DNA of 64,000 nt. Origin: JALEFZ01 sp039820545 (lineage in GTDB: Bacteria > Bacteroidota > Bacteroidia > J057). The notes beneath the pieces were generated by a model. The model was given only the letters and a program-made list of their open reading frames with translations, did not search any database and was not told where the DNA came from. The stretch covers positions 42,641 through 106,640 of the forward strand of contig JBCBPW010000011.1 of the NCBI GenBank assembly GCA_039820545.1, read 5' to 3'. Shown in pieces: positions 1 through 8,539 of the stretch. A program made the translations under genes and the position numbers. Within the stretch, counting starts at the first letter, position 1; each line of letters begins with the position of its first letter.

Positions 1-765
1 AATCACCTACTGAAAGTAGGGTTTGACACGATAGACTTTGGCAGCTTCGTCTCTCCCAAGGCGGTCCCACAGATGGCAGATACGCAGGAAGTATTGGCAG
101 GCTTGGATTTGAGTGAGACTACGAGCAAGTTACTGGCCATCGTCGCCAATCTCCGTGGAGCAGAAGCCGCCTGCCAGCATCCAGAGATCACGTATTTAGG
201 CTATCCCTTTTCCATATCAGAAACCTTCCAGCAGCGCAATACACGCAGAGGCATTGCAGATTCCTTGGAACTTGTCAAGCAGATTCAACAGCTATGCTTA
301 GTGCATAATAAAGAGCTAGTGGTATACATCTCTATGGGATTTGGAAATCCTTATGGAGATCCGTGGAGTCCTGAGATTGTACATGAATGGGCAGGAAAGC
401 TCATCGACCTAGGCATCAAAATTATCTCTTTGGCAGATACTGTAGGACTGGCTGACGCAGAGACCATCTCGCCTGTTTTTGCCCGACTGTATCAAGACTT
501 TGAATCGATCGAGTTTGGGGCACACTTCCATTCTCACCCAGACAAAAGAGAGGAAAAGATCAAAGCTGCATGGGATGAGGGATGCCGAAGATTCGACGTA
601 GCTGTGAAGGGGTTTGGCGGCTGTCCTTTTGCTGAAGATAAGCTAGTGGGAAATATCGCAACGGAGAGTTTCTTCGATTTCTGTACCAAACAAGGTATTC
701 AGTTGCCTATTAATCCCTCTGCATGGCAAGCGGCCCTTACCTATGCCCCGCAAGTGTTTGGTTAA
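1..765 (+). CDS. mvaB: Hydroxymethylglutaryl-CoA lyase, 5'-truncated by the window edge
   Basis: The reading frame is open from base 1, so the start lies outside the window. HMG-CoA lyase splits HMG-CoA into acetoacetate and acetyl-CoA, the last step of leucine breakdown and ketone-body formation, in the cytoplasm. Seen: the N-terminal stretch VGFDTIDFGSF followed by SPKAVPQMADT, the metal-binding HFH in GAHFHSHPDK (about base 520), and GFGGCPFAEDK near base 610, matching the GGCP loop that carries the catalytic Cys in this family, then GNIATE. The TIM-barrel start with the catalytic Arg is missing from the window. A homocitrate or isopropylmalate synthase is less likely because of the GGCPFA loop and the short length. 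The next gene lies about 200 bp downstream on the same strand. Confidence 0.9.
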   Translation, partial: NHLLKVGFDTIDFGSFVSPKAVPQMADTQEVLAGLDLSETTSKLLAIVANLRGAEAACQHPEITYLGYPFSISETFQQRNTRRGIADSLELVKQIQQLCLVHNKELVVYISMGFGNPYGDPWSPEIVHEWAGKLIDLGIKIISLADTVGLADAETISPVFARLYQDFESIEFGAHFHSHPDKREEKIKAAWDEGCRRFDVAVKGFGGCPFAEDKLVGNIATESFFDFCTKQGIQLPINPSAWQAALTYAPQVFG

Positions 766-972
766 GATAGAATAAAGATCTACAAGAGAAGATGGTCATA
801 CATTTTGCTTACGTAGGATTTTTCGAAAAAATCATCCTAAAACTCCCTCATCTTTATTTATCTATTTGGCAGCAGGTGTAAACGAATCACAGGAGCATCT
901 AAGTAAAAATGAGTATTCAGCTCGACGATGCGCCAGCTCAGACTTCGACACTGCATGCTTATTATGGTGTAT

Positions 973-1638
973 ATGAAAAAAATACCCAGGATTATTCAGC
1001 GATATCACCCACAGTTTATGTGGAGGGTACCGTCGCATGATCGCGTATTATACCTTACGTTTGACGACGGGCCTCAGGAAGGAATCACAGAATGGGTACT
1101 GGATACATTGGAGTTATTTGAGGTGAAAGCGACCTTTTTTCTATTGGGGAAGCATGTCAAGCAGTATCCTGGGATCGTGCACCGCATGATTGATAGTGGG
1201 CATAGCATAGGGAATCATGGCTATGCGCATATAGATGGATGGAAAGCACCTTTGAGAACGTACCTATTGGATTTTTTGCGTGCCAAGCAGACCATTTTTG
1301 AGTACACAGGTGTCCACACACGGTTGTTTCGCCCTGCTTATGCGCATATTACCCAGACCAAGGCGCAATACATTCTTCGTAGTCATCAGATCATCATGAT
1401 GGACGTCATGAGCGGCGATTTTGATTCTTCCCTTAGTGGAGAAGCTGTGACGAGGGGGGTGATCCAAGCGGCAACACCTGGTTCTATTTTGCTATTCCAC
1501 GACAATTTAAAAGCTAAGGACCGTCTGAGAATTGCATTGCCGCGTGTATTGAAACATTTTCAAGAGAAAGGATACGAGTTTAGGCCCATCGTAGACCAGA
1601 CTTTTAGGTCATTACCACCTGTTCAGATCAGGGATTGA
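973..1638 (+). CDS. Polysaccharide deacetylase family protein (NodB homology domain)
   Basis: A carbohydrate esterase 4 type protein that would remove acetyl groups from N-acetylated sugar polymers such as peptidoglycan. I chose ATG 973 (MKKIPRI), giving 221 aa; an upstream in-frame ATG at 928 adds 15 unlikely residues. Motif 1 is LTFDDGP (residues 28-34, both Asp present), motif 2 is the metal-binding NHGYAH, and motif 5 is GSILLFHDN. Motif 3, usually RPPYG, reads RPAYAH here, so the substrate groove may differ. There is no signal peptide, although the family normally acts outside the cytoplasm. The gene is convergent with the Nudix gene, with only 13 bp between the stop codons. Confidence 0.85.
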   Translation: MKKIPRIIQRYHPQFMWRVPSHDRVLYLTFDDGPQEGITEWVLDTLELFEVKATFFLLGKHVKQYPGIVHRMIDSGHSIGNHGYAHIDGWKAPLRTYLLDFLRAKQTIFEYTGVHTRLFRPAYAHITQTKAQYILRSHQIIMMDVMSGDFDSSLSGEAVTRGVIQAATPGSILLFHDNLKAKDRLRIALPRVLKHFQEKGYEFRPIVDQTFRSLPPVQIRD

Positions 1639-1651
1639 TACGATTGCTTCC

Positions 1652-2314
1652 CTACCTTCTTCTGACGAGTTCGAGCAGTTCATTCATGATCATGGCTGTA
1701 GCTCCCCATATAGGATGCGGGCCTACTTCGAAGGAGGGAACCAGAATCCTAAGTCCTGAACCCAGCCGCATAGGAATTTTTTGCAGAGCCTGAGGAGCGA
1801 GAAGATCCTTGAGGCACACTTCCATAATTTCTGCTACTTCGCTCTCCCTTGCTCTAAAGTGAGGCTTTTTATGGGTGTAGGCAAGGATAGGATAAATGAG
1901 AAAATTGCTTACAGGAATGTATAGTTCGGTCAATTCGCCTAAGACTTCTACTTTTTCTGGAAGGATATCCAACTCCTCTTGTGCTTCTCTAAGCGCGGTA
2001 AATGTAGGATTTTGGTCTTTTTCTTCCATCCTTCCACCTGGAAAAGAGATCTCTCCTGAGTGGGTTTTGTCTCCTTTCACGCGGAGCATGAGCGCCACAT
2101 GCCACTGACTATACTTAGGGTATAGCAGAATCAATACAGCACTCTTTTGAGAACCTGGTGGGGTTTGCCAATGTGAAGGAATCTGATTAGCAGAGACAGC
2201 CATGTGAGCTGCTATTCCTGGAAGCGGAGGAGCAGACTGCTCATGCAATTGATGCACAAGATGACGGATTAATCCAAAATCAATGGGAGAGAATATGCGT
2301 TGTAGTCTCGTCAT
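1652..2314 (-). CDS. Nudix hydrolase, CoA pyrophosphatase type (copy 1)
   Basis: Predicted to hydrolyse the pyrophosphate of CoA or a related nucleotide diphosphate in the cytoplasm. The Nudix box runs from about residue 93 to 117: FPGGRMEEKD then TALREAQEEL. The preceding SGEISFPGG and the VALMLRVKG strand are typical of the CoA-specific (NudL-like) subfamily. The length of 220 aa is normal for that group. A paralogue lies directly upstream (2360-3013) in the same direction with 45 bp between them, so the two look like a tandem duplication and may be co-transcribed. Substrate preference cannot be read from sequence. Confidence 0.88.
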   Translation of the reverse strand: MTRLQRIFSPIDFGLIRHLVHQLHEQSAPPLPGIAAHMAVSANQIPSHWQTPPGSQKSAVLILLYPKYSQWHVALMLRVKGDKTHSGEISFPGGRMEEKDQNPTFTALREAQEELDILPEKVEVLGELTELYIPVSNFLIYPILAYTHKKPHFRARESEVAEIMEVCLKDLLAPQALQKIPMRLGSGLRILVPSFEVGPHPIWGATAMIMNELLELVRRR

Positions 2315-2359
2315 AAAGTATCAGCTTGCATGCCTTGATGCTCAGATAATGGACCTACT

Positions 2360-3013
2360 TCAATTTATCATTTCTTTTACTAAACTGAAAAACTCAGCCA
2401 GAATCATAGACGTGCCACCCCACACGATGTGGCGATCCGATACTACATAGCCAGGTGTTTCAAACGTGAATCCTCCAGCGTTTCGCATAGGCTGAATTTT
2501 CCTCGTCGCGTCTTTCAGAAAGACATCCATTGATACCTCGATGATCTCTGCTACCTCGACAGGATCTGCAACAAAGTCGGGACGCTTATCCATAAACCCT
2601 ACTGTTGGGAATACTTGAAAGTTGCTAGGAATGATGTATATCTCACTCAAAGAACCCAGGATGTGTACATTTTCTGGCACAATTCCCATTTCCTCATGCG
2701 CTTCACGCAAGGCTGTGGCGTGGTGGTCTTTATCTGTAGGCTCGACTCGCCCCCCTGGTAGACTGATCTGTCCTCCATGTACACGTCCGTCCTCCGAACG
2801 CTTCATAAGTGGGATATGTAGTGTTCCTTCGTGTAGATAGAGAAGGACCAGGACGGCTGCTTGTTTCGCATCTGAGGGGACCTTTATCTTGAGTCCTTCC
2901 TTTGCATGCTTTTGAAACAGAGGGGGCGCCATCTCTAGATGTGCATCGATACCTGGAAGAGGCTGTTGTAGACGAGTCGTGAGGCTTTCCAGCAATCGAG
3001 GTGAGTATTTCAT
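2360..3013 (-). CDS. Nudix hydrolase, CoA pyrophosphatase type (copy 2)
   Basis: Paralogue of the next downstream gene. The Nudix box is at residues 87-110 (LPGGRVEPTD, then TALREAHEEMG), preceded by IPLMKRSEDGRVHGG, which resembles the LLTKRS-L-H-GQISFPGG signature of CoA pyrophosphatases better than copy 1 does. 217 aa, cytoplasmic, no signal peptide. It is divergent from the S37 peptidase gene, with about 120 bp between the two starts that must hold both promoters. Both copies keep the catalytic REx2EE core, so neither is an obvious pseudogene. Confidence 0.88.
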   Translation of the reverse strand: MKYSPRLLESLTTRLQQPLPGIDAHLEMAPPLFQKHAKEGLKIKVPSDAKQAAVLVLLYLHEGTLHIPLMKRSEDGRVHGGQISLPGGRVEPTDKDHHATALREAHEEMGIVPENVHILGSLSEIYIIPSNFQVFPTVGFMDKRPDFVADPVEVAEIIEVSMDVFLKDATRKIQPMRNAGGFTFETPGYVVSDRHIVWGGTSMILAEFFSLVKEMIN

Positions 3014-3133
3014 AGATTATTTTCCTGTCGTATGAGGATCGTTTCTTTGGCCCTAGAAAATTAAGACGCAACAACAGCTACAATGTTCGGAATTCCTATT
3101 TATCTTTCCTTTCAGATTAAGAAAAATAATACT

Positions 3134-4426
3134 ATGAACTGTAACAAAACGTTGCTTATCCTCCTAATGCTTACATTGGGACAACTCACAGGAGGATACG
3201 CGCAGCTGCTCAATATGCAGTTGTTTGAGCTGGAAGATGTTATTTTTGAGAAAATCGAAACGCCGAAGGGCTACGAATCTGCATATAAACTGAAAGTCAA
3301 GCAGCCCTTAGACCATCAGCATCCAGAGAAAGGGCATTTCTATCAGACGGTCTGGCTCTCTCACAAGGGATACGATCGTCCCACCACCATCATCACCAAT
3401 GGATACTATGCACCAGCTAACCGTGTGGCTGAGATCACCGCGCTGCTCGGCGCAAACCAGGTATCTGTAGAACACCGCTATTTTGGCCCTTCTTCTCCCA
3501 AGGTCATGGATTATCAGTATTTGAACATGGAGCAGGTAGCTGCGGATCTGCATCACATACGTACATTGCTCGGCCAAATATACCAAAAGAAGTGGGTGGC
3601 TTCTGGAATCAGTAAAGGAGGACAGACAACCATTATGTACAGATATTTTTATCCAGAGGATGTGACTGCTAGCGTACCCTATGTTGCTCCGCTAAACTTA
3701 GCCTATGAAGATGAGCGTATCTATACCTTCCTGGATACCGTAGGGACAGATGCTTGCCGTGAAGCGATCAAAGATTTCCAGATTCGCCTGCTCAAGAATC
3801 AGAAAAAAATTATGCCTATGCTCAAGTGGTATAGCAAGGGCAAAGGCCATACGTATGAGTATTTGGGGATGGGAGCAGCATTTGAATACGCTGTGTTGGA
3901 ATACTCCTTTTCATTTTGGCAGTGGGGAGAAGACTGTGCGGATATACCTGGAAAAGACGCGACAATAGAAGAAGATTTGGCGCACTTACTGGATATAATC
4001 GAGATTGGATTTTTTGCAGATAAAGATATCGCCTACTATGCGACGCATTATTATCAGGCGGGCAACGAGTTAGGCTATTATGGATATGCGACAGAAGCAT
4101 TTGCCAAATATCTCAAAGCCCTACCGACAGATCCACATCCACATGCCGTATTTCCCCCTAAGAAGGAAGCCATTCCCTATGAGGGTAAGCTAGCCCAGGA
4201 CGTTTCGAAATGGCTGGCCTCCCAAGGCAATCGCTTCATCTATATCTACGGCGGAAATGATACATGGTCTGCCACGCGTGTGCCTGAATCCGATAAGGTA
4301 GACGCGCTGTGGTACGTCATGCCAGGAAAACATCACGGAAATGCTCGAATCCGTAATCTCAGCAAGTCCCAAAAGCGTGAAATGATTGAGAAATTGGAAT
4401 CCTGGCTAGAGCAGGATCTTCGTTAG
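3134..4426 (+). CDS. Secreted S37-family tripeptidyl aminopeptidase (PS-10 type)
   Basis: Serine peptidase expected to remove N-terminal tripeptides from exported proteins or peptide nutrients. I start it at ATG 3134, which gives a clear signal peptide (residues 1-23, MNCNKTLLILLMLTLG then TGGYA|Q); the in-frame ATG at 3083 would hide it. The alpha/beta-hydrolase triad is visible: Ser160 in GISKGGQ, Asp376 in GGNDTWSA and His400 or His401 in PGKHHGN, with the family-typical MYRYFYPEDV after the nucleophile. 430 aa, normal for S37 in Bacteroidota. It converges on the small unknown gene at 4467, with 40 bp between the stops. Confidence 0.9.
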   Translation: MNCNKTLLILLMLTLGQLTGGYAQLLNMQLFELEDVIFEKIETPKGYESAYKLKVKQPLDHQHPEKGHFYQTVWLSHKGYDRPTTIITNGYYAPANRVAEITALLGANQVSVEHRYFGPSSPKVMDYQYLNMEQVAADLHHIRTLLGQIYQKKWVASGISKGGQTTIMYRYFYPEDVTASVPYVAPLNLAYEDERIYTFLDTVGTDACREAIKDFQIRLLKNQKKIMPMLKWYSKGKGHTYEYLGMGAAFEYAVLEYSFSFWQWGEDCADIPGKDATIEEDLAHLLDIIEIGFFADKDIAYYATHYYQAGNELGYYGYATEAFAKYLKALPTDPHPHAVFPPKKEAIPYEGKLAQDVSKWLASQGNRFIYIYGGNDTWSATRVPESDKVDALWYVMPGKHHGNARIRNLSKSQKREMIEKLESWLEQDLR

Positions 4427-4436
4427 GAAGTAGTGG

Positions 4437-4455
4437 GAAGTTTCAAACATGGTCT
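4437..4455 (+). repeat. Dispersed 19-nt intergenic motif, copy A
   Basis: GAAGTTTCAAACATGGTCT lies in the 40-bp gap between two convergent genes. Similar strings occur at 27348-27366 (18 of 19 identical) and 54384-54402 (16 of 19 identical), both also between genes. Function unknown; one such match in a window this size could be chance. Confidence 0.35.
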
Positions 4456-4466
4456 CAGGCTATTTC

Positions 4467-4859
4467 CTAGTCCACTCCCCATAGTTTGTCTTCGTCGAGT
4501 GTGTACTCGGCGAAGACAATTTCTTCTCCGTTTCGACTGATGATCGTGAATCCTACTTCTTTGCCCAAGTCGTATACTTTGGGTGCAAGTAAAGGGTCTA
4601 TGGTATAAAAATCTGTAATGACTTTTTGCTTCAGGTCTCGTTCGAGTTCATGAATGCTCATCAGAAAATCATCCAAAATATCATCTCGTGAAATCATTTT
4701 AGCTAGTGTTTCGGGTGACATTTGGAGACCTAAATCATTGATCATGACTTTGGCGTCTTCGAGTTTGTATCGACTACCTGCACTCGTGGTCGTGAATCGG
4801 GGGATGACACTTTTGATTAGACGTTTGAGTCTTTTAAAATCGCCAGAAAAATCTTCCAT
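4467..4859 (-). CDS. Conserved-looking hypothetical protein, 130 aa, paired with an exonuclease
   Basis: I do not recognise a named family. The protein is soluble and rich in charged residues. Its N-terminal half is predicted helical (KRLKRLIKSVIPRF; AKVMINDLGLQMSPETLAKM), and it ends in alternating strands (KEVGFTIISRNGEEIVFAEY). No signal peptide, membrane segment or Cys/His metal cluster is present. It begins 7 bp after the stop of the PolB-like exonuclease, so the two are very likely one transcript and may act in the same nucleic-acid process; that link is inference from spacing only. Confidence 0.65.
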   Translation of the reverse strand: MEDFSGDFKRLKRLIKSVIPRFTTTSAGSRYKLEDAKVMINDLGLQMSPETLAKMISRDDILDDFLMSIHELERDLKQKVITDFYTIDPLLAPKVYDLGKEVGFTIISRNGEEIVFAEYTLDEDKLWGVD

Positions 4860-4866
4860 AAAAGTT

Positions 4867-5583
4867 CTAGGTATTTGCTATTAAGGGTAATCTAGACATG
4901 CGGAGTACAACTTGGGCTGTTGTCACGACATCTTTCTCACAGTAGATCTTGATACGTTCTAGATCTTTTTCTTCCCAGAATACAGCCCGAACTTGAGAGC
5001 CGTCCATATCATCTTTGGGAGAAGGAATATCTAGAATTCCTGCTAGGAGATCCAGACTTGTGTAGGACTTATAGTCTCCAAATTTCCAGAGCTCCATGGT
5101 ATCTACGAAGGGCGTTTCCCAGGGTTTTTTTCCTTGGACTTGTAAGACATAGGGAATCTTAAGACCACGGACGACATATCTTCTTCCAAGAAAGGGGAAG
5201 TCAAATTCTTTTCCATTGTGTGCACAAATCCTGCGCTCTTTTTTGGCTCTTGTGAATTTTTCTAGCATCTCTCCAAACGCTTGCAACACTTTTTCTTCCT
5301 CCTCATAGCAGTAAGACTTCATGGAGATTTCAGGTACACCATGCTCATTGAATCTTATATAGCCACAGGAAATGCATACGACTTGTGCAAATTCTGCGTG
5401 AATCCCTGCTTTTTGGAGGAAAGCTTCTTCGGGTGTAAGTGTCTCATCTTGGCGGATATATTTTTTGGACTTGGAAACCCATAAATCCTGCATGCGGGGA
5501 GACAATTGATCGAATTGGGGGGCTAAAGGAGCCGTTTCAATATCTAGAAATAGGAGGTTTTCAATTTCACCAGTAGAAAACAT
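4867..5583 (-). CDS. 3'-5' exonuclease, PolB-like (DEDD fold)
   Basis: Predicted cytoplasmic 3'-5' exonuclease related to the proofreading domain of family B DNA polymerases (DNA_pol_B_exo2 type). Exo I is LFLDIETAP (residues 12-20, Asp and Glu ligands), Exo II is ICAHNGKEFDFPFLG with the conserved Asn/Asp region, and Exo III is YCEKDVVTTAQ near the C-terminus. At 238 aa it is a stand-alone nuclease without a polymerase domain. It is followed after 7 bp by the 130-aa unknown gene. A role in DNA repair or RNA turnover is possible; the sequence does not say which. Confidence 0.85.
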   Translation of the reverse strand: MFSTGEIENLLFLDIETAPLAPQFDQLSPRMQDLWVSKSKKYIRQDETLTPEEAFLQKAGIHAEFAQVVCISCGYIRFNEHGVPEISMKSYCYEEEEKVLQAFGEMLEKFTRAKKERRICAHNGKEFDFPFLGRRYVVRGLKIPYVLQVQGKKPWETPFVDTMELWKFGDYKSYTSLDLLAGILDIPSPKDDMDGSQVRAVFWEEKDLERIKIYCEKDVVTTAQVVLRMSRLPLIANT

Positions 5584-5890
5584 AGGAGTTCATTAACAAA
5601 ATGTAGGACAATACAGCGTATTCCTCAATCTCAATTAGAATGGATCAGAAAGCGCTTGAAAGGCTTGATTGTGGAACGACACAATGACTCTGGCCTTCTC
5701 ACAATATAGTAAATATGTATATATGTTTGTCTATTGTCTTTGGGAGGCTGCTTGGATTTGATGATCCTGTCTCCTTGGGTGAACCTATGTGCGAGGCAAA
5801 GAGAAGTAGGGGCTAGCGCTCCTTGTTTTACCAAAAAGTGTGTCATCCCACCTGTAGAATGACACACTTCTAGATCTATCTTTGTGTAGC
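5584..5890. other. Intergenic stretch between ndh and the exonuclease gene
   Basis: About 300 bp holding the ndh terminator hairpin near 5836-5869. The remaining sequence presumably carries the promoter of the exonuclease operon. An open frame on the minus strand (5631-5894) overlaps the hairpin and looks non-coding. Confidence 0.6.
5833..5869 (-). terminator. Intrinsic terminator of ndh
   Basis: A perfect 11-bp inverted repeat, AAGTGTGTCAT at 5836-5846 and ATGACACACTT at 5859-5869, with a 12-nt loop. In the minus-strand transcript the stem is followed by UUUUUGGUAAAA. It begins 22 bp after the ndh stop codon. Confidence 0.7.
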
Positions 5891-7225
5891 TCAAACGAGG
5901 AGCGGGTCCTTTTCCTTCGGTACTTCTTGCGCTGATGAGCGCGCTTGATGGGAGGGATTGATGATGATCCTGACTCCTTTATCGTAGGTGAAGTAGCTCC
6001 AGACCCAGTTGATGAATACGACGGCTTTATTTCTGAATCCTATGAGATAAAGGATATGTATAAACATCCATCCCATCCATGCGATGAGCCCTTTGAGGTG
6101 GAGTTTTCCCATATCGAGGACGGCTTTATTTCGACCGATGGTCGCCATCGACCCTTTGTCAAAGTATTGGAACGCCTTGAGCGGGGCGCCTTTTGCCATC
6201 TTGGGAAGATTTTGTGACAGAGTGGTACCCATTTGCATGGCGACCTGTGCGACCCCTGGATGACCCTTGGGATAGTCCTCAGTCTCCATATAGGCTACAT
6301 CACCGATGGCAAAGAGGTTGTTGTATCCCTTTACACGGCTGTAAGGATCTACTGCCACGCGATTGCCACGCACGATATGCTCCTCAGGTATCCCTTCTAC
6401 GATGGCTCCTTTCACACCTGCTGCCCAGATCACAGTGGAGGCCTTGATCTCTTCCCCACTTTTGACCGTCACTGTCTCCCCATCAAATTTGGTCACTAGG
6501 GTATCCAGCGATACATGGACGCCCATCTTTTCGAGAGATTCTTGTGCGCCTTTTCCAGACCTATCCGACATACCGTTGAGTAGTCTGGGGGAAGCTTCAA
6601 TCAGGTGGATATCCATCAAGGAAAAATCCAGCTCAGGATAATCATTGGGGAGAATGTGTCGCTTGAGTTCTGCGAGTGCGCCAGCAGTTTCTACACCTGT
6701 CGGTCCACCTCCTACTACGACAAACCCCATCAGGGTATCCTGGATATCTGTCTCTGTATAGTCGTGCGCGTGTTCGAAATTTTGTAAAATGAGACTTCGT
6801 AGATCCATCGCTTCAGGAATAGACTTCATGCCCAATGCGTTAGCTTCAATCTCTTTATTTCCAAAGAAGTTGGTCTGGCTTCCTGTAGCCACTACCAGAT
6901 AATCGTAGTCAATCTCTCCAAGAGAGGTTTCGATTAGATTATCTTCAGGATATACTTTATGGACCTCCGCCATCCGAAAGATGAAGTTCTTTTGCTTGGC
7001 AAACATCTTACGGAGCGGAAACGCGATAGAATCTGGCTCTAAACCACCAGAGGCGACTTGATACAATAAGGGTTGAAAAGTATGATAGTTGTTTCGGTCA
7101 ATCATGACCACCTGAAAGGGACTATTTTTTAACCCTTTTGCTAGGAGAATCCCACCGAATCCACCGCCAATGATGACAACGCGAGGGAGATCTGACAGGG
7201 GAAGATTAGCTTTCATAAATTTCAA
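5891..7225 (-). CDS. ndh: Type II NADH dehydrogenase (NDH-2), non-proton-pumping
   Basis: Single-subunit flavoenzyme that oxidises NADH and reduces quinone at the inner face of the cytoplasmic membrane. FAD-binding dinucleotide fold at the N-terminus (VVIIGGGFGG, residues 16-25) followed by the DRNNYHTFQPLLYQVA segment typical of NDH-2. A second GGGPTGVETAGALAEL Rossmann motif near residue 170 binds NADH, and LFAIGDVA contacts FAD. The C-terminal part (GLIAWMGWMFIHILYLIGF) is the amphipathic membrane anchor. 444 aa, full length. ATG at 7216 is an alternative start. It is divergent from the ferredoxin-reductase gene across a 162-bp region that contains a palindrome. Confidence 0.93.
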   Translation of the reverse strand: MKFMKANLPLSDLPRVVIIGGGFGGILLAKGLKNSPFQVVMIDRNNYHTFQPLLYQVASGGLEPDSIAFPLRKMFAKQKNFIFRMAEVHKVYPEDNLIETSLGEIDYDYLVVATGSQTNFFGNKEIEANALGMKSIPEAMDLRSLILQNFEHAHDYTETDIQDTLMGFVVVGGGPTGVETAGALAELKRHILPNDYPELDFSLMDIHLIEASPRLLNGMSDRSGKGAQESLEKMGVHVSLDTLVTKFDGETVTVKSGEEIKASTVIWAAGVKGAIVEGIPEEHIVRGNRVAVDPYSRVKGYNNLFAIGDVAYMETEDYPKGHPGVAQVAMQMGTTLSQNLPKMAKGAPLKAFQYFDKGSMATIGRNKAVLDMGKLHLKGLIAWMGWMFIHILYLIGFRNKAVVFINWVWSYFTYDKGVRIIINPSHQARSSAQEVPKEKDPLLV

Positions 7226-7332
7226 TTATTTTTGGAAGTATGCATTCATATGTACGAAAAATCATGCCTGATGTTGGTTTTTGCGTGTCTTTTGTGTGAG
7301 AAATATCACTGCTTAAGAAGCCATTCCAACAA

Positions 7333-7362
7333 TTGGGGTTCCAAAATACTTTAGTATTTTCG
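7333..7362 (+). promoter_or_regulatory. Candidate promoter with overlapping palindrome upstream of the reductase gene
   Basis: TTG at 7333-7335 and TATTTTCG at 7355-7362 are 19 bp apart, close to the Bacteroidota TTTG-N19-21-TAnnTTTG promoter. The perfect palindrome AAAATACT-tt-AGTATTTT (7343-7360) overlaps the -7 box, where a repressor or activator site could sit. The transcript would start about 20 bp before the ATG. Inferred from pattern only. Confidence 0.4.
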
Positions 7363-7387
7363 ACCCTCAATAAACTAACTACTTGGC

Positions 7388-8500
7388 ATGAGCATTCGTT
7401 TTCATTCCCTTGCTATTGACGAAATATTTGACGAAACATCTGACGCTTATTCGGTCTTTTTTCAGAAGCCTGATCTGGAAGAGTTTACCTATAAGCCAGG
7501 ACAATATTTGACACTCAAGGTTCCTTATCAAGGCGAGCTTCTTCGACGTGCATTTTCCCTTTCTTCCTCCCCTTGCTCAGACGATCGTCTCAGCGTCACG
7601 ATCAAGCGCGTAGAGGGCGGACGTATTTCCAATCATATTCGCGATGTCCTCAAGGCAGGCGATCAGGTAGAAGTATTACCTCCTATGGGCAACTTCTATG
7701 TAGAGACAGATCCTACACACGCCATTCATTACATACTGATTGGAGCTGGAAGCGGGATTACGCCGCTTATGTCGATCCTAAAGACGGTCATGGAGGAGGA
7801 ACCGCTCAGTAAGGTGAGTCTTTGGTATGGCAATAGGACAGAAGATACGATCATCTTCTTTGACAAACTCCAAAAGCTACAAGTCCAATATGAAGGCCGA
7901 CTTGAAGTGTATCATACACTCTCGCAACCTTCTGAGGGGTGGAAAGGAGGGAAAGGCAGGTTAGATCAAGCGCGCGTTTATCAGATGGTATCGGATCTAT
8001 TCATGACAGATGAATATCGAAAAAAATACTATATCTGTGGACCTGATGGCCTGATGCAAGATGCACAGACGGCACTCGACAAGCATGCGGTCAACCCAGG
8101 AGATGTCCATCGTGAGTATTATTCTGCTCCCCTGCCCAAGGCAGAAGAATTAGAAGCACAAGCGAAAGAAACGGAAGTCGCGGATGGGAAGGTATTTCGT
8201 GATGGAGACAAGGTCTACACGGTAGAAGCGCAGGACATCACGATTACCCTGAATGGAGAGGAGACGCAGGTTCCTGTCAGTCCAGACCATTATATATTGG
8301 ACGCTGCATTGGACGCTAAGCTCGATCCTCCCTTTGCCTGTCAGGCGGGAATTTGTACCACATGCAGAGCGTATCTACATGCAGGAGAGGTCGCCATGGA
8401 TGAATCAGAAGGACTCAGCGAAACCGAGATCAATGAAGGCTTTATCTTGACTTGTCGATCACATCCCTTGACGCCTGGTGTCGAGATTGAGTTCAAGTAA
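7388..8500 (+). CDS. PaaE-like ferredoxin reductase with C-terminal 2Fe-2S domain
   Basis: Electron-transfer flavoprotein that would pass electrons from NAD(P)H through FAD to a plant-type 2Fe-2S cluster and on to an oxygenase or desaturase. Order of domains: FAD-binding barrel with RAFSLSSS (residues 54-61), NAD(P)-binding domain with GAGSGITPLMS (119-129) and YYICGPDGLM, a linker rich in Glu/Ala/Lys near 250-270, and the ferredoxin domain with Cys318, Cys323, Cys326 and Cys356 in the C-x4-C-x2-C spacing. The fold matches the reductase subunit PaaE of phenylacetyl-CoA epoxidase, but no other paa genes are in the window, so its partner is unknown. It may serve the Rieske oxygenase at 26 kb; that is a guess. 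Confidence 0.88.
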   Translation: MSIRFHSLAIDEIFDETSDAYSVFFQKPDLEEFTYKPGQYLTLKVPYQGELLRRAFSLSSSPCSDDRLSVTIKRVEGGRISNHIRDVLKAGDQVEVLPPMGNFYVETDPTHAIHYILIGAGSGITPLMSILKTVMEEEPLSKVSLWYGNRTEDTIIFFDKLQKLQVQYEGRLEVYHTLSQPSEGWKGGKGRLDQARVYQMVSDLFMTDEYRKKYYICGPDGLMQDAQTALDKHAVNPGDVHREYYSAPLPKAEELEAQAKETEVADGKVFRDGDKVYTVEAQDITITLNGEETQVPVSPDHYILDAALDAKLDPPFACQAGICTTCRAYLHAGEVAMDESEGLSETEINEGFILTCRSHPLTPGVEIEFK

Positions 8501-8539
8501 TGAGATTTTCTGTAGGATGTCCTGTCCTTATTGGACGCC

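Noticed and set aside
909..1040. 43-codon frame starting at ATG 909 behind AGGAG
   Set aside because: The Shine-Dalgarno is 13 bases away, too far, and the frame overlaps the deacetylase coding region without coding character of its own.
5631..5894. 87-aa frame between ndh and the exonuclease gene
   Set aside because: It spans the ndh terminator hairpin, has odd composition and overlaps ndh; more likely non-coding.
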